DNA from: Janibacter corallicola NBRC 107790
GTDB taxonomy: Bacteria > Actinomycetota > Actinomycetes > Actinomycetales > Dermatophilaceae
NCBI RefSeq assembly: GCF_001570965.1
Contig: NZ_BCSR01000016.1
Location: 1 to 54,279, forward strand
Direction: 5' to 3'
Length of the DNA stretch: 54,279 nt
Shown here: positions 27,396 to 36,546 of the stretch, in pieces
How the letters are laid out: every line of letters begins with the position of its first letter
How positions within the stretch are numbered: the first letter of the stretch is position 1
The notes under the pieces: model-generated
What the model was told of the DNA's origin: nothing
Seen by the model: the letters and a program-made list of their open reading frames with translations, nothing else
The model's database searches: none
Translations under genes and position numbers: made by a program

Positions 27396-28498
27396 GCCCC
27401 GGCCCTCCCGTACTCGGCGAGCACCTGCCCGATCACCCGGTCCCAGGTCTGCGCCGGTGGCGTACTCACGTTGTGCCGGGCCAGCCGGTCGCGCAGCGTC
27501 CGGTCGGCGACGAACCGCACGAGTGCATCGACGAGCCCGTCGTCATCGCCGGCGAGCAGCCCGGACACCCCGTGGGTCACGACGTCCGCCGTGCCGGAGT
27601 CCGCCCGGGCGATCACCGGCAGTCCGGCGGTGCGCGCCTCCAACGCCGCGATGCCGAAGGCCTCCAGCCGCGTCGCCGAGACGAAGCCGTCGGCCTCCCG
27701 ATGCATCCGCGCCACCACGGCGCGCTCCACCCGACCCCGCAGCACCACTGTCCCCTCCAGCCCCAGCGCACGGATCCTGCTGCGCAGCAAGGGTTCCAGC
27801 GGCCCACCACCGAGGACCTCGAGCGAGAACGCGCCCTCCCCCAGCCGACCCCGGGCCCGCGCGACGACGTCCAGCAGCCCCAGGACACGCTTGCGGGGAG
27901 CAAGCCGGGTGACCGCGACCAGCCGCACCGGTCGCGAGGCACCACGCACCGGACCGACCGGCCAGTCCAGCGGATCGATCCCGTTGGGCAGCACCGCGAC
28001 CCGGGCGCCGTCGGCGGCGCGGGCGACACCCTGCGCCGCCACCGCGGAGACCGCCGACAGCACGGCGCCCCGGCGCACCCACCGACGCACCCACGGCGCC
28101 TGCAGCGGCGCGGTCCGGTCCAGCAGGCAGTGCCAGGTCAACGCGGTCGGCAGCCCGACCCGTGTGGCCACCCCCGCCGTGTCCCAGGCGAAGGGGGACA
28201 CCACCCCCACGTGCACGTGCGCCACGTCGAAGCCGCCCTCGACCAACCGGCGGGTCACCTCCGGCACCGCCCACGGGTTCACCGGCACCCCCACCGCGGG
28301 AGGCAGAGCCATGCGGTGCACCGGCACTCCGCCGACCACGTCGATGGCGCCGGCGTGCTCCCCCTTCGCCCCCGGTGTCGCGGTGAAGACCTCCGTCTCG
28401 TGGCCCGCGCGGCGCAACCGGGCCGCGAGGTCGCCCACCTGCGACTCGATCCCACCGGTGCGCGGCGGGTAGCAGTCCGAGAGCATGGCGACCTTCAC
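27392..28498 (-). CDS. GT4-family glycosyltransferase
   Basis: The 368-residue GT-B enzyme starts VKVAMLSDCYPPRTGGIESQ, the classic N-terminal glycine loop of GT4 transferases. VLPNGIDPLDWP lies near residue 180, VAVTRLAPRKRVLGLL near 205, and the nucleotide-sugar acid motif is in EAFGIAALEARTAGLPVIA near 285. It probably adds a sugar to a lipid or envelope glycan. GTG at 28498 has CACCCT 7 nt upstream. A divergent PIG-L gene begins 43 bp away, and some PIG-L/GT4 pairs act in mycothiol or glycolipid synthesis; that link is only suggestive here. Confidence 0.9.
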   Translation of the reverse strand: MKVAMLSDCYPPRTGGIESQVGDLAARLRRAGHETEVFTATPGAKGEHAGAIDVVGGVPVHRMALPPAVGVPVNPWAVPEVTRRLVEGGFDVAHVHVGVVSPFAWDTAGVATRVGLPTALTWHCLLDRTAPLQAPWVRRWVRRGAVLSAVSAVAAQGVARAADGARVAVLPNGIDPLDWPVGPVRGASRPVRLVAVTRLAPRKRVLGLLDVVARARGRLGEGAFSLEVLGGGPLEPLLRSRIRALGLEGTVVLRGRVERAVVARMHREADGFVSATRLEAFGIAALEARTAGLPVIARADSGTADVVTHGVSGLLAGDDDGLVDALVRFVADRTLRDRLARHNVSTPPAQTWDRVIGQVLAEYGRAGA

Positions 28499-28540
28499 GG
28501 CTCCAAGGGTGTCACGGGGTCGTGTGCCATCCTGAGCGCC

Positions 28541-29386
28541 GTGGCCGAGCACCCGCAGACTCTCGTGGTCTTCCACGCCCATCCCGACGACGAGGCACTG
28601 CTGACCGCCGGGACCATGGCTGCTGCCGCCGCCCGCGGCCACCGGGTCGTGCTCGTCGTCGCCACCGACGGTGCCCTCGGCCTGGCCGACGAGTCCGCCC
28701 ACGGCGCGAAGGGGGACGCCCTGGCCGCGACGAGGAGCCGGGAGCTGGCCGCGAGCGCCGCCGCGCTCGGCGTGGCCCGGACCGTGCGACTCGGTTACGC
28801 CGATAGCGGCTCGGGTCCCGAGGTCTTCCCGGACCCGCCGGGTGGCCGGCGCTTCGTGCGGGTGCCGGTCGACGAGGCCGCTCGGGCGCTCGCGACGGTG
28901 CTGCTCGAGGAGTCGGCGGACGTGCTCACGACCTACGACCCGGCTGGTGGCTACGGGCACCGCGACCACGTGCGGGTGCACGAGGTCGGCGCCCGCGCAG
29001 CGGAGCTTGCTCGCGAGCAGGGCAGGGACGTCCGCGTGCTGTGGGCGACCGTCCCGCGCGAGCTCATCGGACGCGGGATCGATCTGGCGATGAAGGTCTA
29101 CCGCTTCCCGCCGGACTTCGACCGCTCCTCCTTCGACACCGCCTACTCACCGCGCAGCCGGATCACCCACCGGGTCCCGGTGCGGCGCCACGCCCGGGCG
29201 AAGCGCGCGGCGATGCGTGCCCACGCGAGCCAGGCCTCCGGCGGCGAGGGGGACCGCACTCTCGGGGTCCTCTCCCGCCTGCCGTGGCCGCTCTTCGGTC
29301 TCGTCCTCGGCCGGGAGTGGTTCGTCGAGCCGGGGGCGGAGCGGACCGGCCACCCCGCCACGGACGTCTTCGAGGTGGCGACATGA
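28541..29386 (+). CDS. PIG-L family deacetylase
   Basis: The 281-residue protein has the metal site AHPDDEALLTAGT near residue 13 (His-Pro-Asp-Asp-Glu) and the distal GHRDHVRVH near 145, with His ligands. The family removes acetyl groups from GlcNAc-containing conjugates, including mycothiol intermediates. The C-terminal 80 residues are basic and diverge from MshB. GTG at 28541 has CATCCT 7 nt before it. The stop overlaps the next gene by ATGA, so it works with a YbhN-like membrane protein. Confidence 0.88.
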   Translation: MAEHPQTLVVFHAHPDDEALLTAGTMAAAAARGHRVVLVVATDGALGLADESAHGAKGDALAATRSRELAASAAALGVARTVRLGYADSGSGPEVFPDPPGGRRFVRVPVDEAARALATVLLEESADVLTTYDPAGGYGHRDHVRVHEVGARAAELAREQGRDVRVLWATVPRELIGRGIDLAMKVYRFPPDFDRSSFDTAYSPRSRITHRVPVRRHARAKRAAMRAHASQASGGEGDRTLGVLSRLPWPLFGLVLGREWFVEPGAERTGHPATDVFEVAT

Positions 29387-30417
29387 GCGCACCCACCCGC
29401 CGTTGGGCCCGCCCGCTGCAGGTCGTCCTCGGGCTCGGGCTGGCCGTCGTGCTGCTCGTGTGGGGTCTGCCCTTCTTCGCCCAGACCTCGTGGAGCGAGG
29501 TCTTCGCCGTGCTGGGGCGGGTCACGGGGTGGCAGCTGGCGCTCTTCCTCGTCCTCGAGGTGCTCGGGCTGTACTCCTACACCTTCGTCATGACCGGCGC
29601 GATGCCGGGACTGAGCCACACCCGCGCGCTCGTCCTCAACGTGTGCGGCTCCTCCGTCTCGAACATGCTGCCCGGCGGTGGTGCGGTCGGCCTGGCCGCG
29701 ACCTACTCGATCGCCCGGTCCTGGGGCTTCGATCTCGCCCGCGTGACGACGATGGCCGTCGTCACGGGGGTCTGGAACGTCCTCGCCCGGGTCGTGCTGC
29801 CGGTCATCGCCGTGGCCGGCCTGTCCCTGAGCGCGAACGACCTGCCCGCCTCCATGCGCGACGCCGCCTGGGCCGCGATCGGATCCGGCCTCGTCGTCGT
29901 GGTGGTCGCCACCCTGGCGACGGTCAGCGACCGCGGGTCGCACGTGGTCGGCGGCCTCGTCGACCGCGGCGTGCGGGTGCTGCGCCCCGGGCACACCGAC
30001 GGCGCGACCCGGGCGCTGGTCCGGCTGCGGCGACAGACCGCCGAGACGGTGCGCACCGGGTGGCTTCCCATGACCCTCGGGATGGCCGGCTTCTTCGGGA
30101 TCTACTACCTGCTCTTCGTGCTGTGCACTGCCGTGACCGGGGTGGAGCTCTCGCACGGGCAGCTCTTCGCCGCGTACGCCCTGGGGCGCCTGCTCACCGC
30201 CGTCGGCGTCACCCCGGGGGGCCTGGGCGTGACGGAGGCCGGCACGACGGCGGCGCTGGTCGCGTGGGGCGCCGACCCGGCCTCGGCACTGGCGGGAGTG
30301 GTGATCTTCTCGATCTTCAGCCACCTCATGGAGGTGCCGCTCGGCGCGCTCGGGTGGCTGGCGTGGAGCGTGATGCCCCGCGCGAGTGAGCGGGAGGTCG
30401 CCCGGGTCGAGAGCTGA
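29383..30417 (+). CDS. YbhN/UPF0104 (LPG synthase-type) membrane protein
   Basis: The 344-residue protein has about eight membrane helices and the family signatures MLPGGGAVGLAATY near residue 90 and GVTPGGLGVTEAG near 275. This domain also forms the flippase half of MprF lysyl-phosphatidylglycerol synthases. It may move or modify a polyprenyl or phospholipid-linked substrate produced with the PIG-L enzyme, whose gene it overlaps by 4 nt. The exact lipid is unknown. Confidence 0.88.
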   Translation: MSAPTRRWARPLQVVLGLGLAVVLLVWGLPFFAQTSWSEVFAVLGRVTGWQLALFLVLEVLGLYSYTFVMTGAMPGLSHTRALVLNVCGSSVSNMLPGGGAVGLAATYSIARSWGFDLARVTTMAVVTGVWNVLARVVLPVIAVAGLSLSANDLPASMRDAAWAAIGSGLVVVVVATLATVSDRGSHVVGGLVDRGVRVLRPGHTDGATRALVRLRRQTAETVRTGWLPMTLGMAGFFGIYYLLFVLCTAVTGVELSHGQLFAAYALGRLLTAVGVTPGGLGVTEAGTTAALVAWGADPASALAGVVIFSIFSHLMEVPLGALGWLAWSVMPRASEREVARVES

Positions 30418-30424
30418 GTCGCCG

Positions 30425-31222
30425 TCAGCCCAGCAGCCGTGCGATCTGCCGGGTCCGGGCCTGCCGGGCGACCTCGTCGTCCAGCGGCTCCGGCTCGAAT
30501 TCCCGCCCGGTGCTGGCCTCGGCGGCCCACCCGATGAGCGCGTCGGCGACGGCAGGGTTCGCCGGCAGGATCGGGCCGTGCAGGTAGGAGCCGATGGCGT
30601 GGCCGGTGATCGCCCCCTCGGTCCCGTCGCTGCCGTCGTTGCCCCGCCCGTGCCGGACCGTGCCGAAGGGGGCCTGCCCCGCCCCGCGCGTGGTGGCACC
30701 GGAGTGGTTCTCGTAGCCGACGACGTCCCCGAAGTCGGTGCTGAGCACGATCGGCCCGATCATCCGCTCCTCGCCGCCCAGGGTGGTCACGTCGAAGAGC
30801 CCCAGCCCGGGCAGCTGCCGCCCGCCCACGGTGGTGAAGGTCTGCCCGAGCAGCTGGTACATGCCGCAGATCATCAGCATCGCCACGCCGTCGTCGGCGA
30901 GGGAGCGCAGCCGGTCGCCGACCCGTGCCAGGTCCTCCTCGACGGTGACCTGGCCGGAGTCCTGGCCACCGCCACCGACGAGGAGGTGGACCTGCTCGGG
31001 CAGCTCGTCGCCGGGGTGGTGCTGGTGGACGACGGGTGCGTACCCGTGCCGCCGGATCCGCGCCGCGAGGCAGCGGGTGTTGCCCAGGTCGCCGTAGATG
31101 CTCATCTCGCGGGGGTACATGTGCACGAGGTGGATCTCGCCCTTGCCCTCCCGGCCGGGTCGGGCCGGTCGGTCGGAGCGCTCCGGCTCGCCGAGGATGG
31201 TCACGTCACGGGCGTCGTTCAC
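30425..31222 (-). CDS. gatD: Lipid II isoglutaminyl synthase, glutaminase subunit GatD
   Basis: GatD supplies ammonia from glutamine to MurT for amidation of the D-Glu of lipid II. The 265-residue class I (CobB/CobQ-like) glutamine amidotransferase shows the nucleophile Cys in MICGMYQLLG near residue 119 and the catalytic His in AIGSYLHGPIL. The N-terminus carries an extra 30-residue segment before IHLVHMYPREMSIYGD. It overlaps murT by 4 nt on the same strand, the conserved murT-gatD pair. Confidence 0.95.
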   Translation of the reverse strand: MNDARDVTILGEPERSDRPARPGREGKGEIHLVHMYPREMSIYGDLGNTRCLAARIRRHGYAPVVHQHHPGDELPEQVHLLVGGGGQDSGQVTVEEDLARVGDRLRSLADDGVAMLMICGMYQLLGQTFTTVGGRQLPGLGLFDVTTLGGEERMIGPIVLSTDFGDVVGYENHSGATTRGAGQAPFGTVRHGRGNDGSDGTEGAITGHAIGSYLHGPILPANPAVADALIGWAAEASTGREFEPEPLDDEVARQARTRQIARLLG

Positions 31223-32553
31223 GCATCCGCTCCCTTCGTCCCGGGGGCGTCGACGCCCATCTCCGGCAGGTCGTAGCGCTCCCCCAGCAGACGGCGGAGG
31301 GTGAGCATGGCGGTGTAGCTGGTGAAGATCCGCTTCGGCTCCCCGCGGTGCTCGGCGAGGAAGCGCTCCAGCGCGGCCGCGAGGTCGACCTCGGTCCCAC
31401 CGACCGGCACGTCGTCGTAGTCCAGGCGCAGTGCCATGTCCCAGCCGCGGACGCCGCTGGTGAGGGCGACCCCCTTCTCCCGCAGCGACTCGAAGCTGAC
31501 GTCGTAGAGCCAGGAGACGTCGCGACCGTCGGCGTAGTCGTCGTTGATGGCGATCATCGTCGCGGCCGGCGTGGACTCGTAGGTGCCGAGGGCCACGGTG
31601 AAGCCTGCGGGGTTCTTCACGAGCACCAGCTCCAGCGGCGTCCCGTCGACGTCGATCACCTCACCCCGGCCGAAGGGGGGCGCCACCGTGCGCAGCGCCT
31701 GCTCGGCGGCGGCGACGTCGAAGGCCCCACCGAGGAGCATCCGGGCGGTGGCGGTGGCGGCCGTGGCGTTGATCATCGCGGCGAGACCACGCTGGCGGAG
31801 GGTGACCGGGCCGACGGCGTCGGGGCCGAGGCGCACGACCAGCTGCGTGTCGTCGACGGGGTCGAGCAGCGCGTCGCCGAGTCCGGCGGGCGGCGGGCTC
31901 CAGTCCTCGTGGGCCCGGGCGTCGTGCTCCTGGAGCTCCTCGATCCGGTGGCCGACGGACTCCCCGAGCCCGAACCAGCCGACGCCGATGCCCGCGCCGA
32001 GCGTCGAGGCGATGCGGTTGACGTAGGGGTCGTCGCGGTTGAGCACGACCCCCTTCGTCGTCATGGAGGCGAGGGTGGTGAGCAGGCCGGCGGTCTGGTC
32101 GATCTCGGCGAAACGGTCCAGCTGGTCCCGGGCGACGTTGAGCAGCAGCGCGTGGGTCGGCGCGACCGCCCGGCCGAAGTGCAGGGCGTGGGCCTCGTCG
32201 AGCTCGAGGATCGCGATGTCGGCGTCCAGCCCTCCTGAGCGCCCCGACAGCTCCGGCAGCATCGCGGAGATGACCCCGCGGGTGAAGTTGCTGCCGGTGG
32301 GGTTGGTGAAGACCCGCTTGCCGTGGGCGCGCATGATCGCGACGAGCATCTTCGTCGTCGTCGTCTTGCCGTTGGTCCCGGAGACGACGACGATCCCGTC
32401 CGGCATCCCGCCGAGGGTGTTCCCGAGGAAGCCGGGGTCGATCTTCTCCGCCACGAGGCCGGGCAGCGCCGAGCCCCCGGACCCGCCACCGCGCAGTCGG
32501 GCAGCACGGCGGGCGGCCTTGCCGGCCAGGGCGGCGATCGTGGTTCTCAGCAC
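31219..32553 (-). CDS. murT: Lipid II isoglutaminyl synthase, MurT subunit (zinc-ribbon-less)
   Basis: MurT is the Mur-ligase-like subunit that activates the D-Glu carboxylate with ATP. In 444 residues the P-loop is SGTNGKTTTTKML near 58, then TNPTGSNFTRG, LELDEAHALHFG, LNVARDQLDRF, and the C-terminal DUF1727 region (FTVALGTYES, then AINDDYADGRDVSW). The central domain normally carries a four-cysteine zinc ribbon, but this protein contains no cysteine at all; the corresponding region is RIEELQEHDARAHED. GTG at 32553 has TAGGGT 6 nt upstream. Confidence 0.94.
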   Translation of the reverse strand: MLRTTIAALAGKAARRAARLRGGGSGGSALPGLVAEKIDPGFLGNTLGGMPDGIVVVSGTNGKTTTTKMLVAIMRAHGKRVFTNPTGSNFTRGVISAMLPELSGRSGGLDADIAILELDEAHALHFGRAVAPTHALLLNVARDQLDRFAEIDQTAGLLTTLASMTTKGVVLNRDDPYVNRIASTLGAGIGVGWFGLGESVGHRIEELQEHDARAHEDWSPPPAGLGDALLDPVDDTQLVVRLGPDAVGPVTLRQRGLAAMINATAATATARMLLGGAFDVAAAEQALRTVAPPFGRGEVIDVDGTPLELVLVKNPAGFTVALGTYESTPAATMIAINDDYADGRDVSWLYDVSFESLREKGVALTSGVRGWDMALRLDYDDVPVGGTEVDLAAALERFLAEHRGEPKRIFTSYTAMLTLRRLLGERYDLPEMGVDAPGTKGADA

Positions 32554-32559
32554 CGGATC

Positions 32560-32565
32560 ACCCTA
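32560..32565 (-). promoter_or_regulatory. Leaderless -10 box of murT-gatD
   Basis: TAGGGT on the minus strand lies exactly 6 nt before the GTG start of murT. Confidence 0.6.
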
Positions 32566-32608
32566 ACCGCCGGGCGGGTCGCTCCCGTGTCTCGGCCGCC
32601 CGCAGAGG

Positions 32609-33298
32609 CTATCCGCGGTCCGCGTACTCGCTGCTGCGCTCCTGGTCGGTGCGCGCGGCGACCTCGTCCATGACCGCGTCGGTGATCACGCGGTGCAGGC
32701 GGGCCTTGACGTGCTCCCGGCGAAGGGGGGCGACGTCCACCGGCGGGCCGAAGCGCACCGTGACCCGGTACGGTCGCCACCCCTTGGAGCCGACCGGCTG
32801 GACCCGCTCGGTCCCGGTGACGGCGCACGGGACCACGGGCGCCTCGGTGCTCACGACGAGGCGACCCACGCCGGTACGGCCCTTGTGCAGTCGGCCGTCG
32901 CGGCTGCGCGTGCCCTCGGGGTAGATGCCGAAGGCGCCTCCGGAGAGGACGTGCGCCTCGGCCAGCTCGAGGGACCGGGCGGCGGCGCGGGGATCCTCGC
33001 GGTCGACGGGGATCATGCCGCCGAACTCGCCGAACCAGAGCCGCTTTGCCCAGCCGGTCAGCCCGTCGCCCTCGATGTACTCCGCCTTGCCGAGGAAGCC
33101 GACCTTGCGGCCGGCCGCGAGCGGGATGACCATCGAGTCCACGAAGCTGCGGTGGTTGCTGGCGATGATGAGCGGTCCGGTGGCCGGCACGTGCTCCCGC
33201 CCCTCCACCGTGAGGCGCAGGTAGGCGCGCAGCGGCGGTCCGACGAGGACCCTGCGCAGGAGCCACTCGCCGACTCTGGTCGCGGGGCTGCTTGGCAC
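32609..33298 (-). CDS. plsC: 1-acyl-sn-glycerol-3-phosphate acyltransferase (PlsC-like)
   Basis: The 229-residue membrane-associated enzyme should convert lysophosphatidic acid to phosphatidic acid. The four acyltransferase blocks are visible: ASNHRSFVDS near residue 46 (His-x4-Asp), GKAEYIEG with IPVDRED, GIYPEGTRSRDG near 124, and VVPCAVTGTERV near 155. GTG at 33298 has TACGCT 6 nt before it. It is monocistronic or shares readthrough with nothing downstream; murT has its own promoter. Confidence 0.92.
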   Translation of the reverse strand: MPSSPATRVGEWLLRRVLVGPPLRAYLRLTVEGREHVPATGPLIIASNHRSFVDSMVIPLAAGRKVGFLGKAEYIEGDGLTGWAKRLWFGEFGGMIPVDREDPRAAARSLELAEAHVLSGGAFGIYPEGTRSRDGRLHKGRTGVGRLVVSTEAPVVPCAVTGTERVQPVGSKGWRPYRVTVRFGPPVDVAPLRREHVKARLHRVITDAVMDEVAARTDQERSSEYADRG

Positions 33299-33304
33299 GT
33301 GGCC

Positions 33305-33310
33305 AGCGTA
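33305..33310 (-). promoter_or_regulatory. Leaderless -10 box of plsC
   Basis: TACGCT on the minus strand lies 6 nt before the GTG of plsC. A divergent box at 33319 is only 8 bp away. Confidence 0.6.
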
Positions 33311-33318
33311 ACCGGCGC

Positions 33319-33324
33319 TACCGT
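33319..33324 (+). promoter_or_regulatory. Leaderless -10 box of the 33332 gene
   Basis: TACCGT lies 7 nt before the GTG at 33332. Confidence 0.55.
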
Positions 33325-33331
33325 CGTGCCC

Positions 33332-33751
33332 GTGACCGTCTCACCGCAGCCCTCGGCCCCCGCCGGACACGGCACGCTGGCCCTCACCGTGCAGGGCGGC
33401 GCCCTCACCTCCGGCTTCTTCACCCCGAGGGTGCACGTGGACGGGTACCCGGTGCCGGTCGCCTTCGGCACGACCCCGATCCCGCTCGTGCCCGGGCGCC
33501 ACCGCGTGGACGTGCACACCTGGTGGCTGCTGCGCTACGGGGAGGCGACCATCGAGGTCGACGTCGCGCCGGGCGGGGTCGTCCCGGTCTTCTACGCGGT
33601 CCCGTGGCACCAGTTCTCGCCCGGGTCGATCGGGCACATCCCGCAGCAGCGCAAGGGGGGCCGGGCGGTCGCGGTCTACTTCGGCTGCATCCTCGCACTC
33701 GTGGTCGCCATCGTCTGCGGCCTCGGGCTGATGGCGATCGCCATCAGCTGA
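33332..33751 (+). CDS. Small tail-anchored protein of unknown function
   Basis: The 139-residue protein has a soluble beta-rich N-terminal part (GYPVPVAFGTTPIPLVPG, HRVDVHTWWLLRYGEATIEV) and one hydrophobic helix at the C-terminus (about 113-137). The cytosolic part resembles a small ligand- or carbohydrate-binding beta sandwich; no family was named with confidence. Its stop lies directly against the guaA stop on the other strand. It has its own leaderless promoter. Confidence 0.75.
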   Translation: MTVSPQPSAPAGHGTLALTVQGGALTSGFFTPRVHVDGYPVPVAFGTTPIPLVPGRHRVDVHTWWLLRYGEATIEVDVAPGGVVPVFYAVPWHQFSPGSIGHIPQQRKGGRAVAVYFGCILALVVAIVCGLGLMAIAIS

Positions 33752-35329
33752 CTACTCCCACTCGATGGTGCCCGGGGGCTTGCTCGTCACGTCGAGGGTC
33801 ACCCGGTTGACCTCCTCGACCTCGTTGGTGATCCGGGTCGAGATCCGGGAGAGGACGTCGTAGGGCACCCGGGTCCAGTCGGCCGTCATCGCGTCCTCGG
33901 AGGAGACCGGGCGCAGCACGACCGGGTGGCCGTAGGTGCGCCCGTCGCCCTGCACGCCCACGGAACGCACGTCGGCGAGCAGCACCACCGGACACTGCCA
34001 GATGTCCTTGTCCAGCCCGGCAGCGGTCAGCTCCTCGCGGGCGATGGCATCTGCCCGGCGCAGGATCGCCAGGTTGTCCTCGGTCACCTCGCCGATGATC
34101 CGGATGCCGAGGCCGGGGCCGGGGAAGGGCTGCCGGTCCACGATCGCGTCCGGGACGCCCAGCTCGCGGCCGACCTGGCGGACCTCGTCCTTGAAGAGCG
34201 CCCGCAGCGGCTCGATGAGCTTGAACTGCAGGTCCTCGGGCAGCCCGCCGACGTTGTGGTGGGACTTGATGTTCGCGGCGCCGCTGCCGCCGCCGGACTC
34301 GACGACGTCCGGGTAGAGGGTGCCCTGGACGAGCCACTTGACGGGGTGGCCCCGGTCGTCGCCGTCTCCGACGACGTCGCGGGCGGCCTGCTCGAAGACC
34401 CGGATGAACTCGCGGCCGATGATCTTGCGCTTCTGCTCGGGGTCGGTGACTCCGGCGAGCTCGCCCAGGAAGCGGTCCTGGGCGTCGACGACGACGAGGT
34501 TGACCCCGGTCGCCGCCACGAACTCCCGCTGGACCTGCTCGGCCTCGCCCTCTCGCAGCAGCCCGTGGTCGACGAAGACGCAGGTCAGCTGCTCCCCCAC
34601 GGCGCGCTGGACGAGCGCGGCCGCGACGGAGGAGTCGACCCCGCCGGAGAGGGCGCACAGCACCCGGTCCTCACCGACGGTCTCGCGGATCAGCGCGACC
34701 TGCTCGTCGATGACGTTGTCGGGGGTCCAGTCCGGTGTGAGACCGGCGCCGCGGCGCAGGAAGTTCTCCAGCACCGGCTGCCCGAAGGTGGAGTGCATGA
34801 CCTCGGGGTGCCACTGCACGCCGTAGAGCCGGCGCTCGTCGTCCTCGAAGGCGGCGACCGGCGCGCCGGACGTCGTGGCGGTGACGCGCATGCCCGCCGG
34901 GGCCTCGCTCACCGAGTCGCCGTGGCTCATCCAGACCGACTGCGCCTCGGGCTGGCCGTTGAAGAGGGTGGACTCCCGGTCCGCGATGCGCGCCTGGGTG
35001 GACCCGTACTCGCGCAGGCCGGTCCGCTCGACGGTGCCACCGAGGGCGCGGACCATCGACTGGAAGCCGTAGCACATGCCGAAGACCGGGACCCCCGCCT
35101 CGAGCAGGGCCGGGTCGAGCTCCGGCGCGTCCTCGGCGTAGACCGAGCTGGGGCCCCCGGAGAGGATGATCGCCGCGGGCTTCCTGGCGAGCATCTCGGC
35201 GACGGGCGTCTCGTACGGCACGACCTCGCTGTAGATGTTCGCCTCACGCACGCGGCGGGCGATGAGCTGGGCGTACTGCGCTCCGTAGTCGACGACGAGG
35301 ACTGGCGCGGTCTTCAGCGTTTCCGTCAC
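33752..35329 (-). CDS. guaA: GMP synthase (glutamine-hydrolysing)
   Basis: GuaA converts XMP to GMP. In 525 residues the glutaminase domain shows [18 protein letters not shown], the Cys nucleophile in GMCYGFQSM near 87, and GVQWHPEV with the catalytic His-x-Glu. The ATP pyrophosphatase domain shows [11 protein letters not shown] near 235, and the C-terminal dimerisation domain ends [11 protein letters not shown] at 35329 is supported by the family N-terminus and a leaderless box. Together with guaB and guaB3 in this window it covers guanine nucleotide synthesis from IMP, but each gene has its own promoter. Confidence 0.97.
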   Translation of the reverse strand: MTETLKTAPVLVVDYGAQYAQLIARRVREANIYSEVVPYETPVAEMLARKPAAIILSGGPSSVYAEDAPELDPALLEAGVPVFGMCYGFQSMVRALGGTVERTGLREYGSTQARIADRESTLFNGQPEAQSVWMSHGDSVSEAPAGMRVTATTSGAPVAAFEDDERRLYGVQWHPEVMHSTFGQPVLENFLRRGAGLTPDWTPDNVIDEQVALIRETVGEDRVLCALSGGVDSSVAAALVQRAVGEQLTCVFVDHGLLREGEAEQVQREFVAATGVNLVVVDAQDRFLGELAGVTDPEQKRKIIGREFIRVFEQAARDVVGDGDDRGHPVKWLVQGTLYPDVVESGGGSGAANIKSHHNVGGLPEDLQFKLIEPLRALFKDEVRQVGRELGVPDAIVDRQPFPGPGLGIRIIGEVTEDNLAILRRADAIAREELTAAGLDKDIWQCPVVLLADVRSVGVQGDGRTYGHPVVLRPVSSEDAMTADWTRVPYDVLSRISTRITNEVEEVNRVTLDVTSKPPGTIEWE

Positions 35330-35335
35330 GAGCAC

Positions 35336-35341
35336 AGGGTA
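35336..35341 (-). promoter_or_regulatory. Leaderless -10 box of guaA
   Basis: TACCCT on the minus strand lies exactly 6 nt before the GTG start of guaA. Confidence 0.6.
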
Positions 35342-35382
35342 CGTGCCTCCCCCACACGAGGTGCTGCTGGCAGCATCTCGCG

Positions 35383-35727
35383 TCAGGGGCGGGTCAGCGG
35401 CGTGACCTCGCGCACGACCCGGCGCTCCTCGACGAAGGCGACGAAGGGGATGCAGGCCAGCAGGATCGTGGCGATCATCCGACCGACCGACCAGTTCACC
35501 TTGAAGCCGAGGTTGGCGGTCGCGACGGCGAAGACCATGAAGATCAGGCCGTGCACCGGCGACCACCACGACAGCACGTCATTGCCCATCCCGTACTTGA
35601 GGACCATCTCGAGGATGAGGACGAACATCGCCAGACCGGCCACGACCGCGCTCACGCGGAAGAACCCCAGCCCGGTGCCGATCGCCTTGGTCTCCGCGTC
35701 GGTCCTCGTCTGCTGTTCGGCGCTCAC
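35383..35727 (-). CDS. DUF3817 membrane protein
   Basis: The 114-residue protein has three membrane helices and the DUF3817 features [20 protein letters not shown] and [20 protein letters not shown], ending with a charged VEERRVVRE. The family often sits beside cytochrome oxidase assembly genes; its function is unknown. Its GTG overlaps the SURF1 stop by 4 nt (GTGA), so it is translated with SURF1. Confidence 0.88.
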   Translation of the reverse strand: MSAEQQTRTDAETKAIGTGLGFFRVSAVVAGLAMFVLILEMVLKYGMGNDVLSWWSPVHGLIFMVFAVATANLGFKVNWSVGRMIATILLACIPFVAFVEERRVVREVTPLTRP

Positions 35728-36482
35728 GGCACCCTCTCCTTCTCCTCGGCGGCCTCGGCCGCCTCGTCGTCCTCACGGCGCGCCGCCTGGCGCACCATCT
35801 TCAGCCACATCCACAGCGCGAAGGTCGAGAACATCCACCACTGGACCGCGTACATCGCGTTGCGGAACTTCATCGAGGTGTCCGGCAGCGGTGGCGGTAC
35901 CCGTTCCAGTCCCGGGGCGGACTCCTGCCCGTCCTCGCTGATCGCGAACGCGAAGCCGGTGTAGATCGACCCGGGCCACTCGTTGACCAGCCTCGAGATG
36001 TCGACCGAGGTCATTGATCCCTTCGGCAGGCCGGCGTCCTCACTGGGCGCCTCCGGTGGTGCCAACGACCCACGCAGCTCGATGGTGCCCGAAGGGGGCT
36101 CCGGCGCGGCTTCCCCCTTCGGGACCCACCCGCGGACCACCGCGAGATTGGCACCGCCGTCCTCGACGACGAAGCGATCGACCACCCAGGTGACCTTCTG
36201 GCCCTCGAACCGTCGGTCGACCACGAGGCGTTGCCCCTTCGCGTAGTGGCCGGTGGCGGTGACCCGCTGGCCCGACCCGTCGTCGGGGAAGGTGTCGTGC
36301 GGGTCCAGCACCTCGCCGAGCGGTTTAACCGGCCGGTCCTGGATCTCCCGGACCGCGTCCGCGCGACCCTCGCTGTGGGCCACATCCCACTGCCAGCGCC
36401 CGGCGATGACGCCGAGCACGGCAAGGACCAGGGCCACGACGAGCAGCCCCAGCCAGCGGGGTCGAAGGGCGGTCCGAAGCAT
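35724..36482 (-). CDS. SURF1 family cytochrome oxidase assembly protein
   Basis: The 252-residue protein has an N-terminal helix (about 9-28), an exported domain with GRWQWDVAHSEGRADAV, and a C-terminal helix near residue 210-228 (NAMYAVQWWMFSTFALW), followed by a long acidic tail. This two-helix layout is that of SURF1/Shy1, which helps insert heme a into cytochrome c oxidase. TAGCCT lies 6 nt before the ATG. It heads a two-gene operon with the DUF3817 gene. Confidence 0.92.
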   Translation of the reverse strand: MLRTALRPRWLGLLVVALVLAVLGVIAGRWQWDVAHSEGRADAVREIQDRPVKPLGEVLDPHDTFPDDGSGQRVTATGHYAKGQRLVVDRRFEGQKVTWVVDRFVVEDGGANLAVVRGWVPKGEAAPEPPSGTIELRGSLAPPEAPSEDAGLPKGSMTSVDISRLVNEWPGSIYTGFAFAISEDGQESAPGLERVPPPLPDTSMKFRNAMYAVQWWMFSTFALWMWLKMVRQAARREDDEAAEAAEEKERVP

Positions 36483-36488
36483 CCGCTC

Positions 36489-36494
36489 AGGCTA
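36489..36494 (-). promoter_or_regulatory. Leaderless -10 box of SURF1
   Basis: TAGCCT on the minus strand lies exactly 6 nt before the ATG. Confidence 0.6.
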
Positions 36495-36546
36495 CGTGGC
36501 TCGCCTGAGTGACCCGTCAGCCCCCGCGGCGCCCACGGGACGGCGC

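Noticed and set aside
28499-28540. Strict leaderless TANNNT boxes for the GT4 and PIG-L genes
   Set aside because: The boxes are CACCCT and CATCCT, only variants of the consensus, so they are not listed as promoter features.
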